A stretch of DNA of 64,000 nucleotides from Pseudomonas japonica (GTDB lineage Bacteria; Pseudomonadota; Gammaproteobacteria; Pseudomonadales; Pseudomonadaceae): contig NZ_JAAMQU010000014.1 of assembly GCF_013522925.1 (NCBI RefSeq), positions 62,001 through 126,000 of the forward strand, in the 5' to 3' direction. Both the position numbers and the translations under genes were made by a program. Positions 8,940 through 16,835 of this stretch are shown piece after piece (within the stretch, counting starts at the first letter, position 1; the number at the start of each line of letters is the position of its first letter). The notes under the pieces were generated by a model. That model worked only from the letters and a program-made list of their open reading frames with translations, was not told the origin of the DNA and searched no databases.

Positions 8940-11900
8940 TCAGTCGAGTAACGCGCGAGTCAGCCGCAGGCGCAATGCATCCATTGCCCGCGTGCAGCGC
9001 TGGTTCAGGCTGTTACTCAGCACATAGGCCTGCTGCTCGCTCAGTGTGGGCTGGCTGGGAGCGCCGTCTGGGCGCTGCCACTCCACCTCTGGTTCCACAG
9101 CTTCGAGCGCAGCCAGCGCCGCAGGCGATAACGGGTCGGTGACCACTTCGCCCGCCGCCAATGCCAATATGTGTGCCAATGCCTCGTCGTAAGGCGCCCG
9201 CTCCCTCTCGAATTCGCTCGCATGGTAGCGCTCCAGCGTGGATCGCCAGGTCTGTTGATGATCGATCAGCCATTGGGCAAAGGCGCCTGGGGTGTCCAGT
9301 GCACGAACCTGTCTGGCGACGGCCGCCGCGGTTGTATCGCTGACCAGCGCCTCGTACAGCCGCTCGCTGACAGCGGGCAGGTCCAGCTCCTCGCGTAGCC
9401 GCTGGCGCAAAACCAGGCGCACTTCCACTTCATCCAGCCCCATGTCCAACTGGTCGGCAGGCAGGTCATCCGCCAGATCTGTTGCCGGATCGGCCGCTAC
9501 CTGGTCGTTGCTCCTCGCCTGGCGTGCACGCACCAGGCGCTGGGCCTGCGCATCCAGCAATGCCAGGCGGAATTGCCTGCGCGCTACAGTGGCCGCTGCG
9601 CCCATAGCGACAGTAGACGTACCTTCGGCTGCGCCCGCGATGGCCTCCCAGACCGCGACTTCACCTTCGAACTGGTCCAGGGTAAGCGCCACGCCATCAC
9701 CGCATGTCGCCAGCGCCTCGCGCGCCATGTCATACAATCGATCCCGTAGTTCAGTGATCCCCGGCAACGGCTGCCCCTCGACAGGCAGGAACCGCTCGGC
9801 CAGGGCCCAGGCCCGGCTTGTCACTTCCCGCCGTTGTTCTCCCGTTCGCGCACGCACGTAGGTGGCAGTGCGTACGACTTCGCTAAGCACCTGGAAGAAG
9901 CTTCGCGCTTCGGGCTCGTCCCTCGCCTGGCTGATGCGCGCCTGTAGAGGCTCCGGGCACCCTTCCAACCACCGGTTGGTACTATCCGTACCCTCGGCAG
10001 GGTCGAACTCCAACCCGGTTTGATCGAGCTGGGCCACTGCCGCTTCATTCAGCGGGTTACCGTCCAGGTTGAAGTAGAGAAAGGTAGCCCGGTGATCTCC
10101 GCGGCGGGCACGGCGGAAGAACTCGCTCGCCTGCAGGTCAGGTAACTCGGTAATGCGGTTGCCCGCCAGATTGACATAGGTCAGGCGCAGCTCTGGCGCC
10201 GCAAGCAATTGCTGAAGGCCAGCCGGCAACGCCGACAGACCGGCATCCGCGATGGACAGCCACTGAAGCCGTGACAGCCCCTCCAGGCTGGGGGGCAACC
10301 GCAGCGGATTCCGATCCAGGGAGAGCGACACCAGATTGGTCAGGGCAGTAAACACAGTCTGCCGTTCAGCGGTAAGTTCGATACCGTTGTCATCCAGCTC
10401 AAGGTCTCTGAGCGCCGTGAAACGTGAGATGCGCTCAAGCAATGTCACGTTCGGTATCGCAGGGTTGGCCGAGAGATCAAGGCCCTGCAAGGTGGCCGCG
10501 CTGGGCTGCAACCAATCGAGCACGGTCTCGGCACTCTGCATACCCAGGTCCCGCAGCCTTACCTCGCGCAGCTGGCTCAGCCAGGCAGGGCCACTGGGCA
10601 GCTCACGCAGGGGGTTGCCCGAGAGCGAGAGAACCCGCGCGTTGGGGAACAGCTCCAGAAAGGCTGGGGCAACCTGTGCCATGTTCATGTCGGTGAGATC
10701 CAGTTCGAGCACATGGGGGAATGGCACCGAAAGCGCCGGCAGGTTGGCGCCCACATGCAAGTGCCTGAGGCTGAGACTATGGCGGGTGGCGCCATCGGCA
10801 ACCTGTGCCTGGGTCGCAACGTAGCGCCGTTGCCAGCCCTGGATGATGGCCCCCGCCGCGACTTCCCGGATGGTCTGATCCGTAGACGAGCTTGATGCGG
10901 TATGGTCCAGGCTGGCCAGCCACTGGCCGAGTTGAAGGCGTAGCTCGTTCGCCTCCGTATGACGTCGAGCCAGTTCCTGCAGCGCAGCCGTGCCTTCACC
11001 TAACTCCTGGCGCAATGCCTGCAGGGTTCCATAGTCGGTGTCCGGGTAGAGCTGACGCAGCAGTTGGCCGATAACATCAGCAGACAACAGGCCATAGCCC
11101 CGACCGCTCAATGGGTAACCCAGCCGACCGTCGGCCTGCACTAACGGCGCACGGAAAAAGGGCCGTGTGTCGGCGGCCATGCCCAGAAGCGGGCGAAGCG
11201 CCGCGCGGCGGGTCAACGCAAGGTTCACCAGGCGGCTACGCAAGCCCGTGGCGTTCCATGGCAGGTCCGCCGGTGCCAGGTTTGAACGCGCTACAGCCTC
11301 TACAATCGCGGCCTCAAGGCTATCGAAGGCGCCGGAGGGCTGCCCGGTTGTCGCGTAAGTATTCTGTGCTGACCGTTCGATACGAAGGGCGGCGCCGTCC
11401 GCTGGGCCCGCGCGATGCACTAAAAGACCGCCCGAGCCCTGGCTGCGCAATTCGATGGCAAGGCTCTCGGGCCAGCCTTCGACCGCAGGGAGCAGCCCGA
11501 TCAGCAGGGCATCCCGGTCGGCGCTGGGTGTGCCATTGGCCAGTGCTTCGCAGGCGAGGCTCAGGCGCACATCGCGCTGGGCGCCCGCGGCAAGTTCCGC
11601 CACGGCCAATGGCACCCTGCCCGCCTGAAGTTGATTCAGCCCGCCACCGTCGCATGCCCGCACCAGCTCGTTCAGGATCTGGGGAGGCAGGCTTGGGAAC
11701 TGTCGGGCGATCGGTGCTGCCACTGTCTGGGCTTGTTCTCCCACCGTCCAGCCATCGATGATTTGCGCCCCCCGTGCCTCGAGCACTTCGGCCCACCGGT
11801 CGGCAAGGGCATGCCCTGCCGTTTCGAGTGTGCTCCAGTCTCCGATCATCGGGGCCAGGTCAGCGGTCGAGAGCTCACGGACGAGCCCGGACAACCAATC

Positions 11901-14033
11901 ACCCTGGGTAAATGCCGTGGCCTCCAGGCGCACCGACCGTAGCGCTGTGGGATGCAACGTACGGGCTTGGCCGTCCGGCCATGCCAGCTCTATTCCCATG
12001 TCCTCCGGCCATCCTGGTACCTCTGCAAGGGTGCGCACGATGTTGGGGTGCGCGGCTGCCAGGCCCTGCCGCGCAATCAGCGCAGCGGTAGCTTGATCCA
12101 CGGCCAGGGCAGCAGCCCGGCGGTGAAGCAGCAAACGCAGCACACCGGGCAATGGCTCGCCGCGTGATGCCCTGCCTTGGAGTTCGGTAACGGAAACGTC
12201 GGCCATACTCAGCGCGAGGGAAACGTCGGTGTCGCTGACTCCGTTCGCCTCCACACCTCCACGGCGGACCAGCGTTATTGCATTCCAGCCCCCCGGCTGT
12301 TCGAATTCGCCCCGCCATCCCCCGTGCCCATTGCTCAGTAACCGCGGAACCACGCCCCGGTACCCTGCCGGTGCCAGCAGGGTAGCTTGCCAAGGGGTAA
12401 CGTCCGGGGACACGCCAACGTACCGGTCGTCCAGCCGGACCCAAGCCTGTTGCCCGGCCCGCACGATGCCATCGGCTGACAGCGGCCCGGCGCCTTCAGG
12501 AGGTGCGTCACTGCCCAGCTGGGCCATGTCGGGCAGCCACAAACGGGTCGTACCGTCGGGGTGGGTAATCAACTGCAGGCGATCGGCGAAGGCTTCGGTC
12601 TCGGTCACACCGGGTTGCTCCGGGCTCGCCAACAACGTGCCTGCGTTTTCGGCCGCCCCCAGCAGGAGCGCTCGCGCCAGGCGCTCGTCTCCACGCCCGA
12701 GCGCGCGGGAAGCATCAAACACGGTATGGAGCAACTGCACCATCGAATAGACCCCGATGGCTTGGCCCACACCCGGAATAAAGGAAAGCACCAAGAGCCC
12801 GAGTTGCTCGCCCAATGCCACCCAGCGCTGATGCCGTGCCAGAACGGCCGCCCGGTCAATGCGCTCTGTTGGAACGGCGAGCACTGCGGCATCCGCGAGG
12901 GTTTGCCTGACCCAGGCGGCGTACCGTTCAGGAAACAGATCGTTGATCGATACAAAACCTGTAGCAATGACTGGCCGTGGGAATGGCGTCTCGTGATCAA
13001 TCAGCCGGACAGCCAGTTCCAAGGCCTGCAAGGGGCTAACCACCGTACCGTACAAATGATCGAAATCCTCGACGGCTGGCCCTTTCACCGCGCGGATAAA
13101 CGCTTGTTCGTGTTCGAGGCCAACGAAACCAGCCATGAAACGAAGGTACGCAGGTTGCCCCAGGCGTGTTCGCAGGTGCGCTGACATCGCATCGGCATTA
13201 TCGAACTGGCACAGAGGGGCTTGCGGGTCGTTTGGTATGTACAGTAAACAGGCGCGGCCATGGGGGCCGTTATCATCGGCCATGATCACCAGCACACGGT
13301 CGAGTTCGAAGCCAGCCAGGCGCAACTGCCTTGCGCGTGCTGGCACGGCGGCCACCGCCTGACTGGCCAGCCCCCAGTTGGCAAGCATCGCCTCACCTTG
13401 CGTGTCCAGCTTGCCTTTCATGCGGGCAATGCACGCCTCCACACGAAGCGCGTCCTTATCCGCTTCAATGAACCGGCTGGGCAATGTCGAGATTGCTGGC
13501 GGGGACGCCTCGTGCTGCGCCTCAGGCAGCCGAGTTGCAAGCAGCCTCGCATAACCCGCCCCCACATCAGCCGCTCGACAGGCCCGCGCGAAGGCCCAGG
13601 GCTCGAGTGCCAGCCGCTTGGCGGGGTCAGGGGTCGAGGCACCAAGACTGTCACGGTAAAGCCCGGAGCCCGGGCCGAAGGCTTCGGATTTAGCGTCCTC
13701 TTCGGTGAAGTTGCGCAGCGCTGCCTGCAGCAACGTGCAGGTCAATGGTTCGCTGTCAGAATCGGTGCTTACCCAATGGAGCACCGCAGTAGAGGGGTCC
13801 ACCTCCGTTTCGCCGGCGTTCGCCAGCAGTTGGTTCAACGCGGCGGTCGCATACGGCTGGAATTGCGGTAAGCCCTGCGCGGCAGACTCCAGTGCAGCTC
13901 GCGAGGCCTGCGCCTGGGCACTAAGGGTATGCAAGCGCTGCAGGTCGTCGCCTGTTGCCTTGGCGAGCCAAGCGGGCAGGCGATCGGCAATTACGCCCTG
14001 GTAGAGGGTGCGGGATGTGGAGTGGGTTGGCAT
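8940..14033 (-). CDS. Second giant toxin-like LRR protein with NEL E3 ubiquitin ligase domain
   Basis: Protein of 1697 residues, colinear with the product of 1410-6512 but clearly diverged. The order is a toxin-like N-terminal region of about 1000 residues with a hydrophobic segment near 400-440 (LGLLVLSFIPGVGQAIGVY), leucine-rich repeats near 1080-1280, and a C-terminal NEL domain with the motif ATCGDGV (predicted nucleophile Cys1444). Predicted to ubiquitinate host proteins after delivery into eukaryotic cells. The start has an AAGGAG site 8 nt upstream. The gene is monocistronic, with its own terminator and a gap of over 100 bp upstream. Near-identical length and order suggest an old duplication with relaxed LRR specificity. 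Confidence 0.9.
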   Translation of the reverse strand: MPTHSTSRTLYQGVIADRLPAWLAKATGDDLQRLHTLSAQAQASRAALESAAQGLPQFQPYATAALNQLLANAGETEVDPSTAVLHWVSTDSDSEPLTCTLLQAALRNFTEEDAKSEAFGPGSGLYRDSLGASTPDPAKRLALEPWAFARACRAADVGAGYARLLATRLPEAQHEASPPAISTLPSRFIEADKDALRVEACIARMKGKLDTQGEAMLANWGLASQAVAAVPARARQLRLAGFELDRVLVIMADDNGPHGRACLLYIPNDPQAPLCQFDNADAMSAHLRTRLGQPAYLRFMAGFVGLEHEQAFIRAVKGPAVEDFDHLYGTVVSPLQALELAVRLIDHETPFPRPVIATGFVSINDLFPERYAAWVRQTLADAAVLAVPTERIDRAAVLARHQRWVALGEQLGLLVLSFIPGVGQAIGVYSMVQLLHTVFDASRALGRGDERLARALLLGAAENAGTLLASPEQPGVTETEAFADRLQLITHPDGTTRLWLPDMAQLGSDAPPEGAGPLSADGIVRAGQQAWVRLDDRYVGVSPDVTPWQATLLAPAGYRGVVPRLLSNGHGGWRGEFEQPGGWNAITLVRRGGVEANGVSDTDVSLALSMADVSVTELQGRASRGEPLPGVLRLLLHRRAAALAVDQATAALIARQGLAAAHPNIVRTLAEVPGWPEDMGIELAWPDGQARTLHPTALRSVRLEATAFTQGDWLSGLVRELSTADLAPMIGDWSTLETAGHALADRWAEVLEARGAQIIDGWTVGEQAQTVAAPIARQFPSLPPQILNELVRACDGGGLNQLQAGRVPLAVAELAAGAQRDVRLSLACEALANGTPSADRDALLIGLLPAVEGWPESLAIELRSQGSGGLLVHRAGPADGAALRIERSAQNTYATTGQPSGAFDSLEAAIVEAVARSNLAPADLPWNATGLRSRLVNLALTRRAALRPLLGMAADTRPFFRAPLVQADGRLGYPLSGRGYGLLSADVIGQLLRQLYPDTDYGTLQALRQELGEGTAALQELARRHTEANELRLQLGQWLASLDHTASSSSTDQTIREVAAGAIIQGWQRRYVATQAQVADGATRHSLSLRHLHVGANLPALSVPFPHVLELDLTDMNMAQVAPAFLELFPNARVLSLSGNPLRELPSGPAWLSQLREVRLRDLGMQSAETVLDWLQPSAATLQGLDLSANPAIPNVTLLERISRFTALRDLELDDNGIELTAERQTVFTALTNLVSLSLDRNPLRLPPSLEGLSRLQWLSIADAGLSALPAGLQQLLAAPELRLTYVNLAGNRITELPDLQASEFFRRARRGDHRATFLYFNLDGNPLNEAAVAQLDQTGLEFDPAEGTDSTNRWLEGCPEPLQARISQARDEPEARSFFQVLSEVVRTATYVRARTGEQRREVTSRAWALAERFLPVEGQPLPGITELRDRLYDMAREALATCGDGVALTLDQFEGEVAVWEAIAGAAEGTSTVAMGAAATVARRQFRLALLDAQAQRLVRARQARSNDQVAADPATDLADDLPADQLDMGLDEVEVRLVLRQRLREELDLPAVSERLYEALVSDTTAAAVARQVRALDTPGAFAQWLIDHQQTWRSTLERYHASEFERERAPYDEALAHILALAAGEVVTDPLSPAALAALEAVEPEVEWQRPDGAPSQPTLSEQQAYVLSNSLNQRCTRAMDALRLRLTRALLD

Positions 14034-14041
14034 CGAAACAG

Positions 14042-14066
14042 CTCCTTGGCAGAGGGAGCGCCAAGG
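14042..14066 (-). promoter_or_regulatory. Hairpin covering the ribosome binding site of the second NEL gene
   Basis: In the transcript CCTTGGC, a 9-nt loop and GCCAAGG form a 7-bp stem whose 3' arm includes the AAGG of the Shine-Dalgarno sequence AAGGAG. An alternative GCTCC/GGAGC pairing also masks it. The arrangement parallels the hairpin at 6517-6533 although the sequences differ. Function is inference. Confidence 0.4.
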
Positions 14067-14119
14067 CTAAGGAGCGACACGCGCCAGGCGTGGTATTTAT
14101 TGAGGGTTTGGGAGCAAAG

Positions 14120-14142
14120 GAGCGGCGCAGGCGGCGCCGCTC
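14120..14142 (-). terminator. Hairpin downstream of the DUF1652 gene
   Basis: A perfect 9-bp stem (GAGCGGCGC / GCGCCGCTC) with a 5-nt loop lies 13 bp past the DUF1652 stop codon. It is followed on the minus strand only by CTTTGCT, so it is a weak intrinsic terminator. Confidence 0.5.
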
Positions 14143-14155
14143 GAGAAGACAGGTA

Positions 14156-14449
14156 TCAGAAAGCGCGCGCTCGGTGCGACATATGCCCGCCAAGCGCGGC
14201 GCCACGGCCGAACGCGGGGCTTTCAAGCTGAGTGCGCAGCTCGGCGATCAAGTTGCTGATATCACGACTGCTGGCGAAACGGTCCGGCGATACGCCGTCA
14301 GCCACCAGGCACACCTTGCCGGTGTGGAGGTCTTCGATACGAACGGTGAAACATTCGTCTGCCGATTGCTCACACGTACAAGCGAGGGGCAGAAATGCCC
14401 GTTCGACGATGCCGCGGATCTCCAGCGGGCTGAGGCCTATGGTTTTCAT
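14156..14449 (-). CDS. DUF1652 family protein
   Basis: Protein of 97 residues with the Pseudomonas-typical DUF1652 N-terminus (LSPLEIRGIVERAFLPLACTC). The start at 14449 has a GAGGAG site 7 nt upstream; a longer in-frame reading to 14653 lacks family residues. Function is unknown for the family. It is followed by its own hairpin and then by the second NEL gene on the same strand, about 120 bp away. Confidence 0.88.
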   Translation of the reverse strand: MKTIGLSPLEIRGIVERAFLPLACTCEQSADECFTVRIEDLHTGKVCLVADGVSPDRFASSRDISNLIAELRTQLESPAFGRGAALGGHMSHRARAF

Positions 14450-14753
14450 GATGTAACTCCTCGGGGCAGTGGCCGGGACCGCGAAGGCGATGAAGCGAAA
14501 CGGCGCATCAATTCCCGGGCTTGCCTTCAAGTTATAGACCTGGTGCCACCGCGGGGCAAACCCCAGCGATGCCTCTAGCCCCTGCCTGCCAGCGTCGCGC
14601 GCTGGAAGCTTTTGCGATGACCGCAAGGTAACCTCGCATAAGCCTTTCAGCACGTCTGTTGCGCACGTGTTCGAAGAGGGCCCACTGGTCGAAAAAATTC
14701 CTGGTCAGATGAAGCCGCTACACAGGCCTGGAACCCGGCATGTATAGCCTACG
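14450..14753. other. Intergenic region without a recognisable gene
   Basis: 304 bp upstream of the DUF1652 gene and downstream of the deoxyribosyltransferase gene, both on the minus strand. It must hold the DUF1652 promoter, but I see no convincing -35/-10 pair, RNA gene or repeat. Confidence 0.5.
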
Positions 14754-15272
14754 TCAGGAGCGCCGGATGCCTTGACCAGCACGCCGTTCATCAAGATACG
14801 CCGCCAGCGCCCGGGCGCCCGCCTCGGCGCTGGCGCTGTGGCCGGCCCAGGCGCATGCCAGCATCAGGTTGCGAGGCAGCGCGAAGTCTTCGACGGTGAT
14901 ACCCTGAGCATCATGGCCCAGTGCATCGCAGGGAATCTGCTCGCGCAGGCTACCTTGTGGCTTGAACCATGCCCATACCGGTTTGCCCAGGGCCGTTGCC
15001 ATGCCGACCTCGAACACGGTACCGGAATCTGGCTCCAGCCCGCGAAACGGATTCAGGTTCGCCAACACGGCATCGCTGCGGTGGATCAGCGCAACGTTCT
15101 GCTCGTATATCCACTGCGCCGCCGCTGGCCCGGCGAGGCCTGGGGGAAGCTGATTATCAAGCGGGTACAAGCCTTCGAGGCCCGCCTCGGCGCACAGGGC
15201 CTTGAGATAACTCCCGCGCTCGAGCGCATCCAGCTGAAAAACGTCGAAGCCGGCCAGGTAGACCGTTGGCAT
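14754..15272 (-). CDS. Nucleoside 2-deoxyribosyltransferase family protein
   Basis: Cytoplasmic protein of 172 residues. The N-terminal MPTVYLAGFDVF and central GLEPDSGTVFEVGMATALGKPVWAW match the Rossmann-like nucleoside 2-deoxyribosyltransferase fold; the acidic residue of GTVFEVG is the expected nucleophile position. Members exchange bases on deoxynucleosides or hydrolyse deoxynucleoside monophosphates in salvage and pool cleaning. A GAGGG site precedes the ATG. It lies 36 bp downstream of the DUF72 gene on the same strand, so the two may form an operon. Confidence 0.86.
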   Translation of the reverse strand: MPTVYLAGFDVFQLDALERGSYLKALCAEAGLEGLYPLDNQLPPGLAGPAAAQWIYEQNVALIHRSDAVLANLNPFRGLEPDSGTVFEVGMATALGKPVWAWFKPQGSLREQIPCDALGHDAQGITVEDFALPRNLMLACAWAGHSASAEAGARALAAYLDERRAGQGIRRS

Positions 15273-15308
15273 GATTTTCCCTCTCGAGGAACAGGATGGA
15301 GTGCCGGG

Positions 15309-16229
15309 TTAAAATAGCCCGTCCGCTGGCGGCTCGCCCGGTACGGTCGTCAGGCCGTGTTCCAGGCGCAGCCGGCTCAGCAAGGCACGCGCATCATAGG
15401 GCGCATGTACCTTCACGTCGTTATCGAAAAAACAGAACACATCACGGCTTTTCCGTGGCCGCGGCCGAGCCGGGCTGAGGTTTTTTGCATCCTTCACTTG
15501 CCGCCCCTGGCTCCACGTATCAATCCGCGCCTGCCAACGGTCCAGTGCATCCTCCGAATAGCCGCTTTCATACAGCTTGGCGTCTCCGTGCAAGCGGATG
15601 TACACAAAGTCCGCGGTAAGGTCTTCCGCGTAAGGCCACTTGCCGGCCGTGTCGGCGACCACCAAAGCCACGTTGTGGCGCCTCAGCAGCGCCACAAATT
15701 CTGGCGTGGCGAAGCTCTCATGGCGAATTTCCACCGCATGACGCAGCGCGCCGCGTTTCGGAATGTCCAGGTATCCGGGCTTGTGCAAGCGCGCCTCGGC
15801 CTTCTCTGCCAGGGCCCTGGCCTGGGCGCCTGTGCGGGGCAGCAGCTGCAAAAACGCCTCGAACCGTTCGGGATCGAAACGGAAGTTGGGTGGGAACTGC
15901 CACAGAAACGGCCCCAGCTTTTCTTTAAGCTGAAACATCCCGGAGGCATAAAAATTGGCCAGTGGGGTTTCGATTTCTTTCAACCGGCGTGTATGGGTGA
16001 TGTACCGCGGCCCTTTAACGCTGAACATGAAGCCTTCGGGGGTCGCGGCATACCATTCGGCATAACGATCCGGGGCTTGCAGCGCATAGAACGAGCCGTT
16101 GATCTCGATCCCTCTCACTGCCCGGGAAGCGAAGGCCAGTTCGTTGGCCTGGATCAGGCCTTTGGGGTAGAAGTCGCCGCGCCAGGGCGTGTAACGCCAG
16201 CCGGAGATGCCGATACGGATGTCAGCCAC
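15309..16229 (-). CDS. DUF72 family protein
   Basis: Protein of 306 residues with a GTG start preceded by AGGAG. The family signature is seen in RIGISGWRYTPWRGDFYP at the N-terminus and FVYIRLHGDAKLYESGYS in the C-terminal third. DUF72 proteins are TIM-barrel-like and uncharacterised (YecE family). A short upstream gap separates it from the divergent DUF1810 gene. Confidence 0.9.
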   Translation of the reverse strand: MADIRIGISGWRYTPWRGDFYPKGLIQANELAFASRAVRGIEINGSFYALQAPDRYAEWYAATPEGFMFSVKGPRYITHTRRLKEIETPLANFYASGMFQLKEKLGPFLWQFPPNFRFDPERFEAFLQLLPRTGAQARALAEKAEARLHKPGYLDIPKRGALRHAVEIRHESFATPEFVALLRRHNVALVVADTAGKWPYAEDLTADFVYIRLHGDAKLYESGYSEDALDRWQARIDTWSQGRQVKDAKNLSPARPRPRKSRDVFCFFDNDVKVHAPYDARALLSRLRLEHGLTTVPGEPPADGLF

Positions 16230-16352
16230 GAAGGTTTTGCTCCTGCGATGGGTTGCTCAATCGGACCGATGGCGCAGGCGCGCGGTTCAACCTGGGGAAC
16301 TCCCCGCGCTGTGAACGGACAGTAAAAGGAACCCCTGCCAAGCGAGGCCGTA

Positions 16353-16778
16353 ATGGAACCGCCCTTCGACCTGAAACGATTCCACGATGCCCAGACGCCG
16401 GTGTACGCCCAGGCGTTGAAAGAGCTACGCGCCGGCCGCAAAAGTAGCCACTGGATGTGGTTCGTTTTCCCGCAACTGCGCGGCCTGGGCCGCAGCGACA
16501 CGGCGCACTTCTACGGCATCAGCGGCTCGGCCGAAGCCGTGGCCTACCTGGCTGACCCTGTGCTCGGCGCCCGTTTGCAAGAATGCTGTAGCGCGCTGTT
16601 GGACCATCGCGGCAAGCCTGCGGAGGCCATTTTTGGCGAACTTGACGCGCTCAAGCTGCATTCGAGCCTTACCCTTTTCTCACGTGCTTCCCATGGCGAC
16701 CCATTGTTCGCCGCCGTGCTTGAGCAATATTTCTACGGCGAAGAAGACCCCAAAACGCTGGAACTGCTGGTTTCCTGA
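16353..16778 (+). CDS. DUF1810 family protein
   Basis: Protein of 141 residues. The signature SSHWMWFVFPQLRGLGRSD and the final third (LHSSLTLFSRAS, FYGEEDPKTLELL) are the DUF1810 core, sometimes labelled calpastatin-like. Function unknown. GAGG lies 5 nt before the ATG. The ergothioneine gene follows 57 bp downstream on the same strand. Confidence 0.9.
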   Translation: MEPPFDLKRFHDAQTPVYAQALKELRAGRKSSHWMWFVFPQLRGLGRSDTAHFYGISGSAEAVAYLADPVLGARLQECCSALLDHRGKPAEAIFGELDALKLHSSLTLFSRASHGDPLFAAVLEQYFYGEEDPKTLELLVS

Positions 16779-16835
16779 ACGCGCATCGCGCGCCACGCTT
16801 CCTATCGTCACCCTCGACGGAGCCGTTGGATTCTC

